A stretch of DNA of 64,000 nt from Oscillospiraceae bacterium (lineage in GTDB: Bacteria; Bacillota; Clostridia; Oscillospirales; Ruminococcaceae): positions 62,001 to 126,000 of the forward strand of contig JAITFZ010000014.1 of NCBI GenBank assembly GCA_031280965.1, given 5' to 3'. Below, in pieces: positions 41,456 through 52,033 of this stretch (within the stretch, counting starts at the first letter, position 1; each line of letters opens with the position of its first letter). The translations under genes and the position numbers were made by a program. Under the pieces are notes generated by a model. The model had not been told where the DNA came from. It did no database searches and saw nothing but the letters and a program-made list of their open reading frames with translations.

Positions 41456-42607
41456 TTAAAGCGAACTCACAAGAATTGAATGTTCATCATCTTTATCAAA
41501 CAGATGAATATTATTCGGGTCAATCGCCAGCTTAACAACGTCCTGCGGGCGCGCCTGCGAACGGCTAGAAACTCTTACGGTCAGCGGAATACCCTCACAC
41601 GTAAGATACAGATAAGTCTCCGCGCCCATCATTTCCGCTACATCAATCGTAGCTTCAATGATGCCTGTCTTTGCGTTACTAAGGAAAATTTCCTCATCGT
41701 GAATATTTTCGGGACGAACGCCGAGAACCAATTCCTTGTCAATATAGTTTTCAAGAGCGGGACATTCTGCTTTTGCCGGCGGAATATCAACGTAGAACTT
41801 GCGTCCCCTTGAGGTTTTGGTGTCTTCCGAACCGAATTCAACCATGTATTTACCCTCGGTTTTGAGAAGTTTTGCTTCGATAAAGTTCATCTGCGGCGAG
41901 CCGATAAAGCCGGCCACAAATTTATTAACAGGGTTGGAATAGAGGTTAATGGGGCTGTCGATTTGCTGAATGTAGCCGTCTTTCATTACAACGATTCTGT
42001 CGCCCATCGTCATAGCTTCGATTTGGTCATGGGTAACGTAGATGAAAGTGGTTCCGAGTTTTTTATGAAGTTTAGCAAGTTCGGTTCTCATCTGTGCCCT
42101 CAGCTTAGCGTCTAAGTTGGAGAGCGGTTCATCAAGCAGGAAGACCTGCGGGTCACGAACAATCGCACGTCCGAGCGCCACACGCTGTCTTTGACCGCCC
42201 GAGAGAGCTTTCGGCTTACGGTCAAGCAGATGCTGAATGTCGAGAATCTTCGCCGCTTCGTCAACGAGCTTGCGGATTTCATCCTTGGGTACTTTTCTGA
42301 GTTTAAGACCGAACGCCATGTTTTCAAACACCGACATATGCGGATAAAGAGCGTAGTTCTGGAAAACCATTGCGATGTCCCTGTCCTTTGGCGCTACGTC
42401 ATTGACTAAACGGTCGCCTATGAAAAGTTCACCCTCGGTTATTTCCTCAAGACCCGCTATCATACGCAGTGTCGTGGATTTTCCGCAACCTGACGGCCCG
42501 ACGAGAATTATAAACTCCTTGTCCTTAATGTTCATCGTGAAATCCGATACCGCAATAACTCCGCCCGGATAACGTTTAAAAATGCCTTTCAATGATAAAT
42601 TTGCCAT
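41456..42607 (-). CDS. ugpC: Sugar ABC transporter ATP-binding protein (UgpC/MsmX type)
   Basis: [64 protein letters not shown]-like C-term. Confidence 0.95.
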   Translation of the reverse strand: MANLSLKGIFKRYPGGVIAVSDFTMNIKDKEFIILVGPSGCGKSTTLRMIAGLEEITEGELFIGDRLVNDVAPKDRDIAMVFQNYALYPHMSVFENMAFGLKLRKVPKDEIRKLVDEAAKILDIQHLLDRKPKALSGGQRQRVALGRAIVRDPQVFLLDEPLSNLDAKLRAQMRTELAKLHKKLGTTFIYVTHDQIEAMTMGDRIVVMKDGYIQQIDSPINLYSNPVNKFVAGFIGSPQMNFIEAKLLKTEGKYMVEFGSEDTKTSRGRKFYVDIPPAKAECPALENYIDKELVLGVRPENIHDEEIFLSNAKTGIIEATIDVAEMMGAETYLYLTCEGIPLTVRVSSRSQARPQDVVKLAIDPNNIHLFDKDDEHSILVSSL

Positions 42608-42946
42608 TTAAAAAAACCTCCTGTAATTGGATATAATTATGAATTTTTGCCTCACTCACTCTATAATACATTTCTTTCGTGGAAAAGTAAAGCACCTAAT
42701 TAACTAAATTTTACGAAAACGCTTTATATATATTGCATAGGTGTAACAAAACCGCAAACAAATTTTTACGTTTTTGTTGTTACTTATTTACAAAAAAATA
42801 TGAAAAACCGCTCTCCGTATGGAGCAACATCAAAAATTTCAGCGAATTTGCCAATACTTGACTGCGAATTTTGTGTAAAGTTGTACCATATAATTGTACC
42901 ATATGAATTGAAAAACTGCAATATTAACAAAAAGGCTGGTGTTTAT

Positions 42947-43399
42947 ATGTACAAAATCACCCGTGTAAACAAGCGCAGAACCATTATGCTTGTTGTTATA
43001 GCCGTGCTTGCCGCGCTGTTTGCGGTACGCTGTGCCAACATGCGCGGTGCTTCTGTCCGGGTGGAAAGCCCGGCTGACATTACGGTGTTTCTCTCCGGGT
43101 TCGGCTGGGATGTTGATACCGAGCCCGTAACCGTCAGGAGTGTGCAAATCCCTGCAAGATTCACCGAAACCTATGAGCAATACAACGCTCTGCAAAGGCG
43201 GCAGGGCTTCGACCTGTCCAAGTACCGCGCAGATATTGTAGAAAGCTATACCTTCCGTGTTTTGAACCATCCGGCGGCAGGCGATGTTTTCGCGAATGTT
43301 TTGGTTTTCAGGGGGCGGATAATCGGCGGGGACATCTGTTCGTTTGCGATTAACGGCTTTATGACGGGATTTGACGGACAATTAACAATGAACAATTGA
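42947..43399 (+). CDS. DUF4830-like small membrane-anchored protein
   Basis: N-term TM; ADITVFLSGFGWDVDTEPVTVRSVQIPARFTETYEQYNALQRRQGFDLSKY. Confidence 0.7.
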   Translation: MYKITRVNKRRTIMLVVIAVLAALFAVRCANMRGASVRVESPADITVFLSGFGWDVDTEPVTVRSVQIPARFTETYEQYNALQRRQGFDLSKYRADIVESYTFRVLNHPAAGDVFANVLVFRGRIIGGDICSFAINGFMTGFDGQLTMNN

Positions 43400-43433
43400 C
43401 AATTTACAATTATCGCTGTATAATAAACAGGGG

Positions 43434-44705
43434 ATGATAAAATTGTCTGCTGTGAAAAAAATAATCGCCATCGTAATTTTTTGTGTTTTGGCTATAAATG
43501 CGGGCATCGTTCACGCCGCAGATTATCAGGCAACGCTTAAACGTGTTTACACCCTTGTAACCACCTACGACCCCGACCGCTTTGCCCGCTTCACGGCAAG
43601 CGGCAACACGATTTATGCCGAGGGGTTCTTCAGGGACGCGGTTATTGAAGCGTTTTATATCAGCACATCCACAATGCGCGGCATTGAACAAAGCTTCAGC
43701 CGAAACCCTGACGGTACTTTTAAAGCAAGCTTCGGCGGAGTACCCACCGAGAAAAACGCCCGCGTTATTTTAAAGTTCGCGGACGGAAGTGTTATGGCGT
43801 ACCGCATTGAATATAATAACGGTTGGTTTTTCGGCGATAACGGGCTTGCCGCCAAAACCGCCGCAACTCTTGAAAATTACTATACAGCTTCGCTGATTAC
43901 AAGCGCGAATTATATGAGCGCAACTCTCGATTCGCTTGAAATAAGCCAAACACAAGCCCTGCTCAGGGAAATCGTAAGCGAGGTTACAGCGGGTCTTGAC
44001 GACGATTATCAAAAAGCCAAAGCCTTAAATCACTGGGTCGCCGAAAACATCGTATATGACAGGGACTCACGCGACAACGATGTCACGGAGGAAACTGTTT
44101 CTATTGCAACCACGCTCCGGTTACGGCGTTCGGTTTGCATAGGTATAGCCAACACCTACGCCGCTTTGCTTGAAACCGCGGGCATAAAGGCTCTGAATAT
44201 AAAAGGCGGCATTGCATCGCCGATGGAAGGCGTACCGTACGAACTGCTTCCCGAAAAAACCATCGTGCATGAGTGGGTGGCGTTTTGGTACGATAAGGAG
44301 AACCGCTGGGTTTATACCGACCCGACCTGGGACAGGCAGGGATTCTTCGAGAACGGCAACTATCAGCACAGACCAAGCGTTATAAAGCATTTCGATATTT
44401 CGGCGCTTGCGCTGTCTTTTGACCATAGAGGCGACAGAGCAGAACTAAGACAGTTTACAGTTGACGATGAACAGCGGGAAATTAACGATGAACAATTGGC
44501 AGATAATGATGAAGAAGACCACACTCCGCCTGTTACAAGCCCGCCGGTAATTACAAATCCTCCGCCTGACACAACTCCGCTTGCTCCTTTCGACCCCGCG
44601 CCGCCCTATCCTACCGAAGACAACAGCCTGCTTATCGCGTTAATCGCTGTTATGGCGGCAGTTGCGGCGGCTTTGGTTATAGCTATTTTGAAATACAGAA
44701 AATAA
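43434..44705 (+). CDS. Secreted/membrane transglutaminase-like cysteine protease-fold protein
   Basis: Catalytic triad motifs RRSVCIGIAN / VHEWVAFWY / YTDPTWD; signal peptide, C-term TM. Confidence 0.88.
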   Translation: MIKLSAVKKIIAIVIFCVLAINAGIVHAADYQATLKRVYTLVTTYDPDRFARFTASGNTIYAEGFFRDAVIEAFYISTSTMRGIEQSFSRNPDGTFKASFGGVPTEKNARVILKFADGSVMAYRIEYNNGWFFGDNGLAAKTAATLENYYTASLITSANYMSATLDSLEISQTQALLREIVSEVTAGLDDDYQKAKALNHWVAENIVYDRDSRDNDVTEETVSIATTLRLRRSVCIGIANTYAALLETAGIKALNIKGGIASPMEGVPYELLPEKTIVHEWVAFWYDKENRWVYTDPTWDRQGFFENGNYQHRPSVIKHFDISALALSFDHRGDRAELRQFTVDDEQREINDEQLADNDEEDHTPPVTSPPVITNPPPDTTPLAPFDPAPPYPTEDNSLLIALIAVMAAVAAALVIAILKYRK

Positions 44706-44715
44706 AGGAGAACAT

Positions 44716-45909
44716 ATGTCAAAAACAACAGGTACCGTTTCGATGGGAGTTAAAGCTCCAATCATTAAAGAAGGCGACAATTTAACGGAAATAGTCGTAG
44801 AAAGCGTTCTCGCCGCGGCAAGAGAGAATAATTCCCCGTTGCGTGACCGCGATGTAGTGGCTGTAAAAGAATCTATTGCGGCAAGAGCGCAGGGGAACTA
44901 CGCAAGCGTTCAAGATATAGCAGATGATATTAAATCCAAATTCCCTTGCGATGCAGAAATCGGCGTGATTTTCCCGATTCTTTCACGCAACAGATTTGCT
45001 GTTGTGCTTCGCGGAATCGCAATGAGTGCAAAAAAAATATATCTGATGTTAAGTTATCCGTCCGATGAAGTCGGAAACGCGCTTATTACAACCGAACAGC
45101 TTATGGAAAGCGGAGTAAACCCGTATGTTGACGTGCTTAGCGAAGCGCGGTTCAGAGAGCTTTTCGGTTACGAAAAGCATATTTTCACAGGCGTTGATTA
45201 TATTGATTATTACAAAGAAATTGTTATTGAAGCGGGCGCGGAAATAGAGGTTATTTTCGCCAATAACCCAACAGCAATCCTTAAATATACCAAAGACGTA
45301 ATCTGCTCGGATATCCACACAAGAAAATTAACTAAAGAAAAACTTACCAAAGCTGATGCGTTCAGGGTTTGCGGCTTAGAAAATATTTTGAGCCGTTCAG
45401 TAAACGGCTCGGGCTTTAACCCCGAATACGGCGTCCTCGGCTTCAATAAAGCAACCGAGAGCCGAATTAAGCTGTTCCCGAGAGATTGCAAGACTCTTGT
45501 AACAGACATCGCGGCGGAGTTTTATGAAAGGACAGGCAAGCGGGTTGAAGTCATGGTTTACGGCGACGGCGCGTTCAAAGACCCTGTCGGTTTTATTTGG
45601 GAACTTGCCGACCCTGTTGTTTCACCCGCTTTTACAAGCGGTCTTACCGGCACAACGAACGAGTTGAAAATCAAGTATTTAACCGATAACGAGTTCTCGG
45701 ATTTGAGCGGCGATGAGCTTAGAGAAGCGATTCTGAATAAAATTAAGGAAAAGAAAGCCGATTTAAAAGGCGATATGGCTTCGCAAGGGACAACGCCGCG
45801 CTTTCTTACGGATTTACTCGGCTCGCTTGCCGATTTGACTTCGGGGAGCGGTGATAAAGGAACGCCGATAGTGTTGATTCAGGGTTATTTTGACAATTAT
45901 TCAAATTAG
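44716..45909 (+). CDS. Coenzyme F420-0:L-glutamate ligase (CofE)-like protein
   Basis: VKAPIIKEGDNLTEIVVESV..LRDRDVVAVKESIAARAQGNYASV; resembles the CofE-like family annotated in Clostridia. Confidence 0.65.
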   Translation: MSKTTGTVSMGVKAPIIKEGDNLTEIVVESVLAAARENNSPLRDRDVVAVKESIAARAQGNYASVQDIADDIKSKFPCDAEIGVIFPILSRNRFAVVLRGIAMSAKKIYLMLSYPSDEVGNALITTEQLMESGVNPYVDVLSEARFRELFGYEKHIFTGVDYIDYYKEIVIEAGAEIEVIFANNPTAILKYTKDVICSDIHTRKLTKEKLTKADAFRVCGLENILSRSVNGSGFNPEYGVLGFNKATESRIKLFPRDCKTLVTDIAAEFYERTGKRVEVMVYGDGAFKDPVGFIWELADPVVSPAFTSGLTGTTNELKIKYLTDNEFSDLSGDELREAILNKIKEKKADLKGDMASQGTTPRFLTDLLGSLADLTSGSGDKGTPIVLIQGYFDNYSN

Positions 45910-45924
45910 GAGGATTTGCGGCAT

Positions 45925-45970
45925 AATTGAAAAGCGTGGATTCTTTTTACAGAACCCGCGCTTTTTTTCT
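45925..45970 (+). terminator. Intrinsic terminator
   Basis: AAAAGCG...CGCTTTTTTT. Confidence 0.7.
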
Positions 45971-46166
45971 TAAATATTACAAACTAATTTCAAATAGTTA
46001 CAAGCCGGTTACAAAAACGCCCCGAATTATTACAGTTTAGAAACAAAGCGGTTACAATTTGGATATTCGCTTGACATGCGGTTTTTTCTCGAATATAATG
46101 AAAACATGGAAGCGAAAACGCTCCCAAAAGAAAAAAGAAAGAAGAAAATTTAGGAGGAAAATTAGC

Positions 46167-46460
46167 ATGAAAAAATTGATTTTACTTATCGCTATTCTCG
46201 CACTTTCCCTGACTTTTTGTCTGACCGCCTGCACCGATGATTCTGACGACACCCCCGACACCCCTGTAAACAACCCGTCTGACGATGATGAACCCGACCC
46301 CGACCCGATTGGCGATGATGACCCCGACCCCGACCCGATTGGCGGCGATGAACCCGGCGACGGCGATGAACCCGGCGACGGCGACGAACCCGGCGATGGC
46401 GACGAACCCGGCGACGGCGACGAACCCGGCGACGGCGATGAACCCGGCGATGACGATTAA
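46167..46460 (+). CDS. Small lipoprotein with acidic GDGDEP hexapeptide repeats
   Basis: RBS taggagg; MKKLILLIAILALSLTFCLTACTDD lipobox; (GDGDEP)n tail. Confidence 0.75.
   Translation: MKKLILLIAILALSLTFCLTACTDDSDDTPDTPVNNPSDDDEPDPDPIGDDDPDPDPIGGDEPGDGDEPGDGDEPGDGDEPGDGDEPGDGDEPGDDD
46342..46454. repeat. 18-bp tandem repeats (GGCGACGGCGATGAACCC-type, ~6 units)
   Basis: Direct reading. Confidence 0.85.
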
Positions 46461-46503
46461 TCTCTAATCACAGTCATTCAAAAGAACATGGCAACCAAAG
46501 AGA

Positions 46504-46529
46504 AGCGGGGCTTTAATAAAAGCCCCGCT
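46504..46529. terminator. Terminator hairpin
   Basis: AGCGGGGCTTT-aata-AAAGCCCCGCT. Confidence 0.8.
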
Positions 46530-46533
46530 ATTT

Positions 46534-47892
46534 CTATGTCTGCTCTCCGATTCCTTTTCTCAGCCGCTTCATGACCACAACATACGTCGGCACCAGCACA
46601 GCATCCGCAAGCACCCACGACAGCGGACCCGCAAAGCAGGCGCCGAAGAATCCGAACCTTTCAACAAGAAGGAACGCGACCACGACCCGCCCCACAAGCT
46701 CGCACACACCCGCGGACATAGCCATAAAACTGTAACCAAGCCCCTGCAAGGCATTACGGAATATGAAAAGTATGCCAATCGTTACATAAGACACACCAAG
46801 TACGCGGAGTTGGAACTGTACATTCTGTATAATCCCCGCTTCGCCCGCACCCACGAAAATCATCGCAAAATGCCGTCCGAAGAACCACAGCACCGCTCCC
46901 GCCAATACGCTGTAAACAAGTTGTATACTGAGCGAAATCCGTATGCCTTGTTTGATTCGGTTGAGTTTCTTTGCGCCGAGGTTCTGCCCGCAGAAAGTCG
47001 CCATAGTAAGCCCCAGCGTTTCCATCGGCTGGAACAGCAGCAGGGATATTCTGTTACCGGTCGTCATTGAAGCAATAGCGACGGTGCCGAGTCCGTTGAT
47101 TGCCCTTTGCAGAATCAGCGAGCCGAGCGCGGTTATGGAAAATTGCAAACCCATCGGTACGCCCATAAAGAAAAGTTTTTTTGAATGTTCAAAAGAGAAT
47201 TTCTTTTCTTCTTTGGTGCAGCGGAGAATCGGAAAGTTTTTTCTTACGTAAATAAAGCAAAGGAGCGCGGAAACAGTCTGTGCGATTACGGTTGCAAGAC
47301 CTATGTATTTTACGTCTTCTAACTCATTAAAGCCGAATCCGATTATAAAAAGCAGGTCAAGCCCCACATTTACCACCGAGGAAACAGCGAGAAAGTAGAG
47401 CGGCGACTTACTGTCGCCGAGTGCGCGAAGCAGGCAGGCGAGGACATTAAACGCCATCGCCGCCGGTATTCCGCCAAAGATAAAGATTATGTAGGAATAA
47501 GACAGGTCGATGATTTTATCCGGTACGGCAATCAATTCCAAAAGTTGCCGCGTGAATAATAATGTCACCGTTGTCACCACTACGGCGAAAAAGGCGCAAA
47601 GATAAACGGCGTTCGCCGCGAAACGCCGCATTTCCGTTATGTCGCCTGCTCCGAACCGCTGTGACACCGGTATGCAAAAACCACTGCATATTCCGATAAC
47701 AAAGCCGAGAACAAGAAAGTTGAGCGAACCTGTTGTGCCAACCGCCGCAAGCGCTTCCGAGCCTATAAAACGGCCTACTATTATGGTGTCTGCCAAATTG
47801 TAGAATTGCTGAAATATAGTCCCGAGAAGCAACGGAATTGAAAATCGTATTATTATAGGCAGAGGTCTGCCTTTTGTCATATCTCTGAGCAT
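46534..47892 (-). CDS. MATE-family efflux transporter
   Basis: 12-TM-like; SIPLLLGTIFQQFYNLADTIIVGRFIGSEALAAVGTTGSL. Confidence 0.93.
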   Translation of the reverse strand: MLRDMTKGRPLPIIIRFSIPLLLGTIFQQFYNLADTIIVGRFIGSEALAAVGTTGSLNFLVLGFVIGICSGFCIPVSQRFGAGDITEMRRFAANAVYLCAFFAVVVTTVTLLFTRQLLELIAVPDKIIDLSYSYIIFIFGGIPAAMAFNVLACLLRALGDSKSPLYFLAVSSVVNVGLDLLFIIGFGFNELEDVKYIGLATVIAQTVSALLCFIYVRKNFPILRCTKEEKKFSFEHSKKLFFMGVPMGLQFSITALGSLILQRAINGLGTVAIASMTTGNRISLLLFQPMETLGLTMATFCGQNLGAKKLNRIKQGIRISLSIQLVYSVLAGAVLWFFGRHFAMIFVGAGEAGIIQNVQFQLRVLGVSYVTIGILFIFRNALQGLGYSFMAMSAGVCELVGRVVVAFLLVERFGFFGACFAGPLSWVLADAVLVPTYVVVMKRLRKGIGEQT

Positions 47893-47902
47893 TTATTTTC
47901 CT

Positions 47903-48355
47903 TTAAGCGAACGCCTCTTTTAACTTCTTCTCTAAATCGACGCACTCGCTTTCATAAACAAGCAGTGAAATTTCATCAAGCCCTGTAGTCACGAGAAGCG
48001 GCAGGCAGTCCAAATCGCGGAGTGCGCCCATAACGCGTGAGGCAAAGCCTGTGTTGCTTACCATCTCGTTTGATTTTATCGTTATCTTGACGTTACCTAC
48101 ATTTATCATAGGCGTAAGGGTTCTCGAAATACGATTGATAATTGAAATCAACTTCGGCATATCGTTATCGGAAAAAGTAAACCCGAAGCTGATTTTCTCC
48201 GAAGCGGCGGGTGCCTGCGAAATCATGTCGATGTTTATACCCGCTTCGGCGGATTGTTCAAACACATCGCAGATAAAAGTGTTTTGGTGCGAAATGGCTA
48301 CGTTGTTGAATGTTACAATGGAAACACCCGGGGTTACAATAATTTGTGTGGACAT
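47903..48355 (-). CDS. ACT-domain protein (aspartokinase regulatory-like)
   Basis: Two ACT-like halves: VTFNNVAISHQNTFICDVFEQSAEAGINIDMISQAP.. and VRVMGALRDLDCLPLLVTT-type. Confidence 0.7.
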   Translation of the reverse strand: MSTQIIVTPGVSIVTFNNVAISHQNTFICDVFEQSAEAGINIDMISQAPAASEKISFGFTFSDNDMPKLISIINRISRTLTPMINVGNVKITIKSNEMVSNTGFASRVMGALRDLDCLPLLVTTGLDEISLLVYESECVDLEKKLKEAFA

Positions 48356-48371
48356 AATTTTTCTCCTTTTA

Positions 48372-49130
48372 TTAAATGTTTTTTAATAAATCCGACATAT
48401 CATACAATCCTTTTTCGCACTGCGCCAAAAACAGCGCGGCATTAATTGCGCCGTTCGCAAAAACTTCTCTTGATAATGCCGAGTGTGACAGTGAGATAAT
48501 TTCATCGTGTCCGGCGAAAATAATCTCATGTTCACCTACGATTGTGCCGCCGCGAACCGAATGTATGCCGAGTTCGTCTTTTATGCGGGGTCTGTGAGTT
48601 CCGCTGCGCCCGTAAACGTACCTGAGCGCGTTGCAACGTTCTTCGTTCAGCGCGTCCGCAAGCATAATCGCAGTTCCGGAAGGCGAGTCTTTTTTGTGAT
48701 TGTGATGTTTTTCGATGATTTCGGTGTCAAACTGCCCACCCAAAACCCGCACGGCGCGCCGCGCCAAATCCGCGAGCAGATTAATTCCGAGCGACATATT
48801 AAACGTGAAGAATACGGGAATCAGGGAGGACGCAGATTTAATTTTCGCTGTTTCGTCCTGCGTGTAGCCGGTAGTAGCTATAACGGCGGGGACGCCGCGC
48901 ATTTTGCAGTAGGAAAGAATGTCCGAAAGGGCGGACGGGTGCGAAAAATCTATAAGTACATCGGGCTTTTCTTCAACGTCGGAGATATTGCGGAAAACTT
49001 CAAAACCGGCGTATTTCCCGCCGGCGGGGTCAATTCCTGCGGCGATTCTGCAATTCGGGTAATTTTCAACCAACTCCGCAATCACGCGCCCCATTTTTCC
49101 GCACGCACCGGATAATGCAATGTTTATCAT
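48372..49130 (-). CDS. dapB: 4-hydroxy-tetrahydrodipicolinate reductase
   Basis: INIALSGACGKMGRVIAELV; EIIEKHHNHKKDSPSGTA. Confidence 0.96.
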   Translation of the reverse strand: MINIALSGACGKMGRVIAELVENYPNCRIAAGIDPAGGKYAGFEVFRNISDVEEKPDVLIDFSHPSALSDILSYCKMRGVPAVIATTGYTQDETAKIKSASSLIPVFFTFNMSLGINLLADLARRAVRVLGGQFDTEIIEKHHNHKKDSPSGTAIMLADALNEERCNALRYVYGRSGTHRPRIKDELGIHSVRGGTIVGEHEIIFAGHDEIISLSHSALSREVFANGAINAALFLAQCEKGLYDMSDLLKNI

Positions 49131-49176
49131 TTTCGTTTTCCTTTTTTACCGGGCGCACAATGCGCGTCCCTGCGAT

Positions 49177-50064
49177 TTATAATATACCTGCTTCAGCCAT
49201 TTCTGCGCGAAGCCTTTCAACAGCGCTCTCGTCCATGTCGCAAAGCGGCAGACGTGCGCTTCCGACATTAATGCCGAGAAGCCGCATTGCGTGTTTTACG
49301 GGGATAGGGCTCACGTCCATGAACAAGCCGTCAGTATACATGAAGCGCGAGTATTTCTGCTGAAGCTGTCCCGCTTCGGCAAAATTATTCTCAAGGCAAA
49401 GCGAGCAAATCTTATGTACGACCTCCGGCACTACGTTCGCCATTACCGAAATCGCACCTTTCGCGCCGAGCGCCATTGACGCAACATTCATATAATCATC
49501 GCCGCTGTATACATCAAGCCCGCTTTCACGAATTAACGCTGAGAAATAAGCGACATCGCCGCCGGATTCCTTTACCGCCTGAACATTGGGATACTTGGCG
49601 AGTTCCTTAAAAGTTCCGAGTTCTATTTTTATACCTGTGCGGGAAACGATATTGTAAAGCATAATCGGAATCCGCACTTTCTCTGCGACCGCCCCGAAGT
49701 GCCTGACAAGCCCTCTTTGTGAGGTTTTGTTGTAATACGGCGAAACTAACAACAAAGCATCTGCGCCGGCTTTTTCGGCTTCCGTCGACAACTCAACCAT
49801 GTAAGCGGTGTCATTACTGCCCGTGCCGGCGACTACAGGAATTCGCCCGGCGGCTTTTTCCGCGGAAAAGCGTATGCACTCGATATGTTCCTCGTTGTTC
49901 ATGGTGCTGGCTTCGCCGGTTGTGCCGCAGATAATGAGTGCGCTTGTGCCGCCTTTGATTTGCCGTTCAATCAGTTCACCCATGAGCGGGTAGTTTATAC
50001 TTCCGTCGGGGTTCATAGGTGTGACAAGCGCCACGCCTGAACCTGTGTAGATTGGATTTCTCAT
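49177..50064 (-). CDS. dapA: 4-hydroxy-tetrahydrodipicolinate synthase
   Basis: GSGVALVTPMNPDGSINY; IICGTTGEASTMNNEEH; YNIVSRTGI; VKESGGD. Confidence 0.97.
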   Translation of the reverse strand: MRNPIYTGSGVALVTPMNPDGSINYPLMGELIERQIKGGTSALIICGTTGEASTMNNEEHIECIRFSAEKAAGRIPVVAGTGSNDTAYMVELSTEAEKAGADALLLVSPYYNKTSQRGLVRHFGAVAEKVRIPIMLYNIVSRTGIKIELGTFKELAKYPNVQAVKESGGDVAYFSALIRESGLDVYSGDDYMNVASMALGAKGAISVMANVVPEVVHKICSLCLENNFAEAGQLQQKYSRFMYTDGLFMDVSPIPVKHAMRLLGINVGSARLPLCDMDESAVERLRAEMAEAGIL

Positions 50065-50105
50065 AAAATGTTCTCCTCTAAATTTGTATAGCGCTGAAAG
50101 CCGTA

Positions 50106-51179
50106 TTAATCAAAATAACCTTTTGTTTTCAGCAATTCCGCCATCAGCACCGCACCGCCCGCCGCACCGCGAATCGTATTATGCGAAAGCCCGATGAACT
50201 TATAATCATATTGCGTATCTTCGCGAAGCCGCCCCGTTGAAACCCCCATGCCGTTATAAAGACCGCGATGAAGCTTCGTCTGCGGAAAGTTTTCCTCCTC
50301 AAAGTAAGTGAGAAATTTCTCAGGTGCCGACGGCAACGACTCCGATAAACCGCCGAAATTATTCCACAGCTCAACGATTTCTTCTTTAGCGGGTTTATTC
50401 TCAAATCGCACAAAAACCGCCGCCAAATGCCCGTCTGTAACGGGAACGCGAATACACTGCGATGTTATGTTTATCCCCGCCGCGCTCAGAATCTTGCCGT
50501 TTTCAATATTTCCCCAGATTTTAAGCGGTTCTGTTTCAGACTTTTCTTCCTCATTACCGCCGATATGGGGAATCACGTTATCAACCATTTCTTCCCACAT
50601 GTCAAATGTTTTCCCCGCGCCCGAAATAGCCTGATACGTACAAGCGAGTACGTCCTTAACGCCAAACCTCATAAGCGGGTACAGAGCGGGTACATAGCTT
50701 TGAATTGAGCAGTTGGACTGTACGGCGATAAAGCCTTTTTTCGTGCCGAGACGTTTTCGCTGAACTTCTATGATTTCGGTGTGTCCGGGGTTTATTTCGG
50801 GAATTATCATAGGTACATCGGGAAACAGGCGACATGCGGAGTTGTTGGAAACAACAGGACATTCCGCTTTCGCGTAGGCTTCCTCAAGCGCTATTGTTTC
50901 ATCCTTTTTCATATCAACGGCGCAGAATACAAAATCGACTTCTTTTGTGACGGCATCTATGTCCGAAGCGTCAAGAACCGTCATGTTCTTCATACTTTCG
51001 GGAACGGATTCGCTCATCATCCAGCGGTCTTTTACAACTTCGCCGTAAGTTCTGCCCGCAGAACGCGGCGAAGCCGCCAATGTGCGCACCTCAAACCACG
51101 GATGTTCCGCAAGCAACAGCGCGAATCGTTGTCCGACCATACCCGTTGCGCCGATAATACCGACTTTCAGCTTTTTCAT
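50106..51179 (-). CDS. asd: Aspartate-semialdehyde dehydrogenase
   Basis: MKKLKVGIIGATGMVGQRFALLLAEHPWFEV; VSNNSACR..NCSIQ; start re-assigned from 51296 to MKKLKV at 51179. Confidence 0.95.
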   Translation of the reverse strand: MKKLKVGIIGATGMVGQRFALLLAEHPWFEVRTLAASPRSAGRTYGEVVKDRWMMSESVPESMKNMTVLDASDIDAVTKEVDFVFCAVDMKKDETIALEEAYAKAECPVVSNNSACRLFPDVPMIIPEINPGHTEIIEVQRKRLGTKKGFIAVQSNCSIQSYVPALYPLMRFGVKDVLACTYQAISGAGKTFDMWEEMVDNVIPHIGGNEEEKSETEPLKIWGNIENGKILSAAGINITSQCIRVPVTDGHLAAVFVRFENKPAKEEIVELWNNFGGLSESLPSAPEKFLTYFEEENFPQTKLHRGLYNGMGVSTGRLREDTQYDYKFIGLSHNTIRGAAGGAVLMAELLKTKGYFD

Positions 51180-51394
51180 TTTTTCTCCTTTGGCGCGCGA
51201 ACCCGCCCCTGCTGTTCTAAAATATATTATTATATGTTTTGTCTTTATTCTTTTTCTTTCGCTTTGTTTATAAACGGCTTTAATTAAATGTAGCATAAAA
51301 AAGTGCTTTTGTCAACCTTAACACTTGACAAAGCCATTATTATTGTATATAATTATTATATACAGCAATTTTCATAGCGGGAAAAGAGGTCAAT

Positions 51395-52018
51395 ATGACA
51401 GATTTTAGGCGTTTCAGGAAAATTGGAAGTAAAAGCGGCTTTACTCTAATTGAGCTTATGGTGGTTATTACGATTGTCGGGGTACTGCTCGCGATAGTTG
51501 TACCTGCTTTGCTTTCGGGCAATCGTGCCTCAAGAGCCGCCAATGAGAGGGCGCGGGATTTTTATTTTACGGCACAAGGCGTTATGGCGGATGTGCGCTT
51601 GTCAAGAAACGATGATATAAAAATCACTCAACCACCCCCTCTTACCCAAAACATAGTTTTCATTGAGGTTATAAAAACCGGAACAACGGTAAACCCGGAA
51701 AATCTCCTACGTCCTTTACGAGGGCAGCTGAATATAATCGACGGTGATGTTGAAGCCGACTTCGCTGTATTTGTTCTCGGAAAGTTACAAACGTATCTCC
51801 AGGGTACTAACGAGAGTCAGGAGTTTTACTATTTCACGGTTGACGAGCATTACAGAGTCGGAGCGGTGTTTACATCTACCGCGCAGGTTGGGAACGCCGG
51901 TGATTTGGATTCTTATACCCTGACTGCAAGCAACCGCGTAGATTCAATTATGGTCGGCGTTTTTCCGACAGAGCGGGCACACACCAATACGGATATGACA
52001 GAATTTGATATGGGGTAG
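51395..52018 (+). CDS. Type IV pilin-like / pseudopilin protein
   Basis: KSGFTLIELMVVITIVGVLLAIVVPALL prepilin signature. Confidence 0.88.
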   Translation: MTDFRRFRKIGSKSGFTLIELMVVITIVGVLLAIVVPALLSGNRASRAANERARDFYFTAQGVMADVRLSRNDDIKITQPPPLTQNIVFIEVIKTGTTVNPENLLRPLRGQLNIIDGDVEADFAVFVLGKLQTYLQGTNESQEFYYFTVDEHYRVGAVFTSTAQVGNAGDLDSYTLTASNRVDSIMVGVFPTERAHTNTDMTEFDMG

Positions 52019-52033
52019 GGAAATAAACATTGC

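Noticed and set aside
50106-51395. Lysine riboswitch upstream of asd-dapA-dapB
   Set aside because: Only ~100 nt between asd start and the AT-rich region and no recognisable L-box conserved elements
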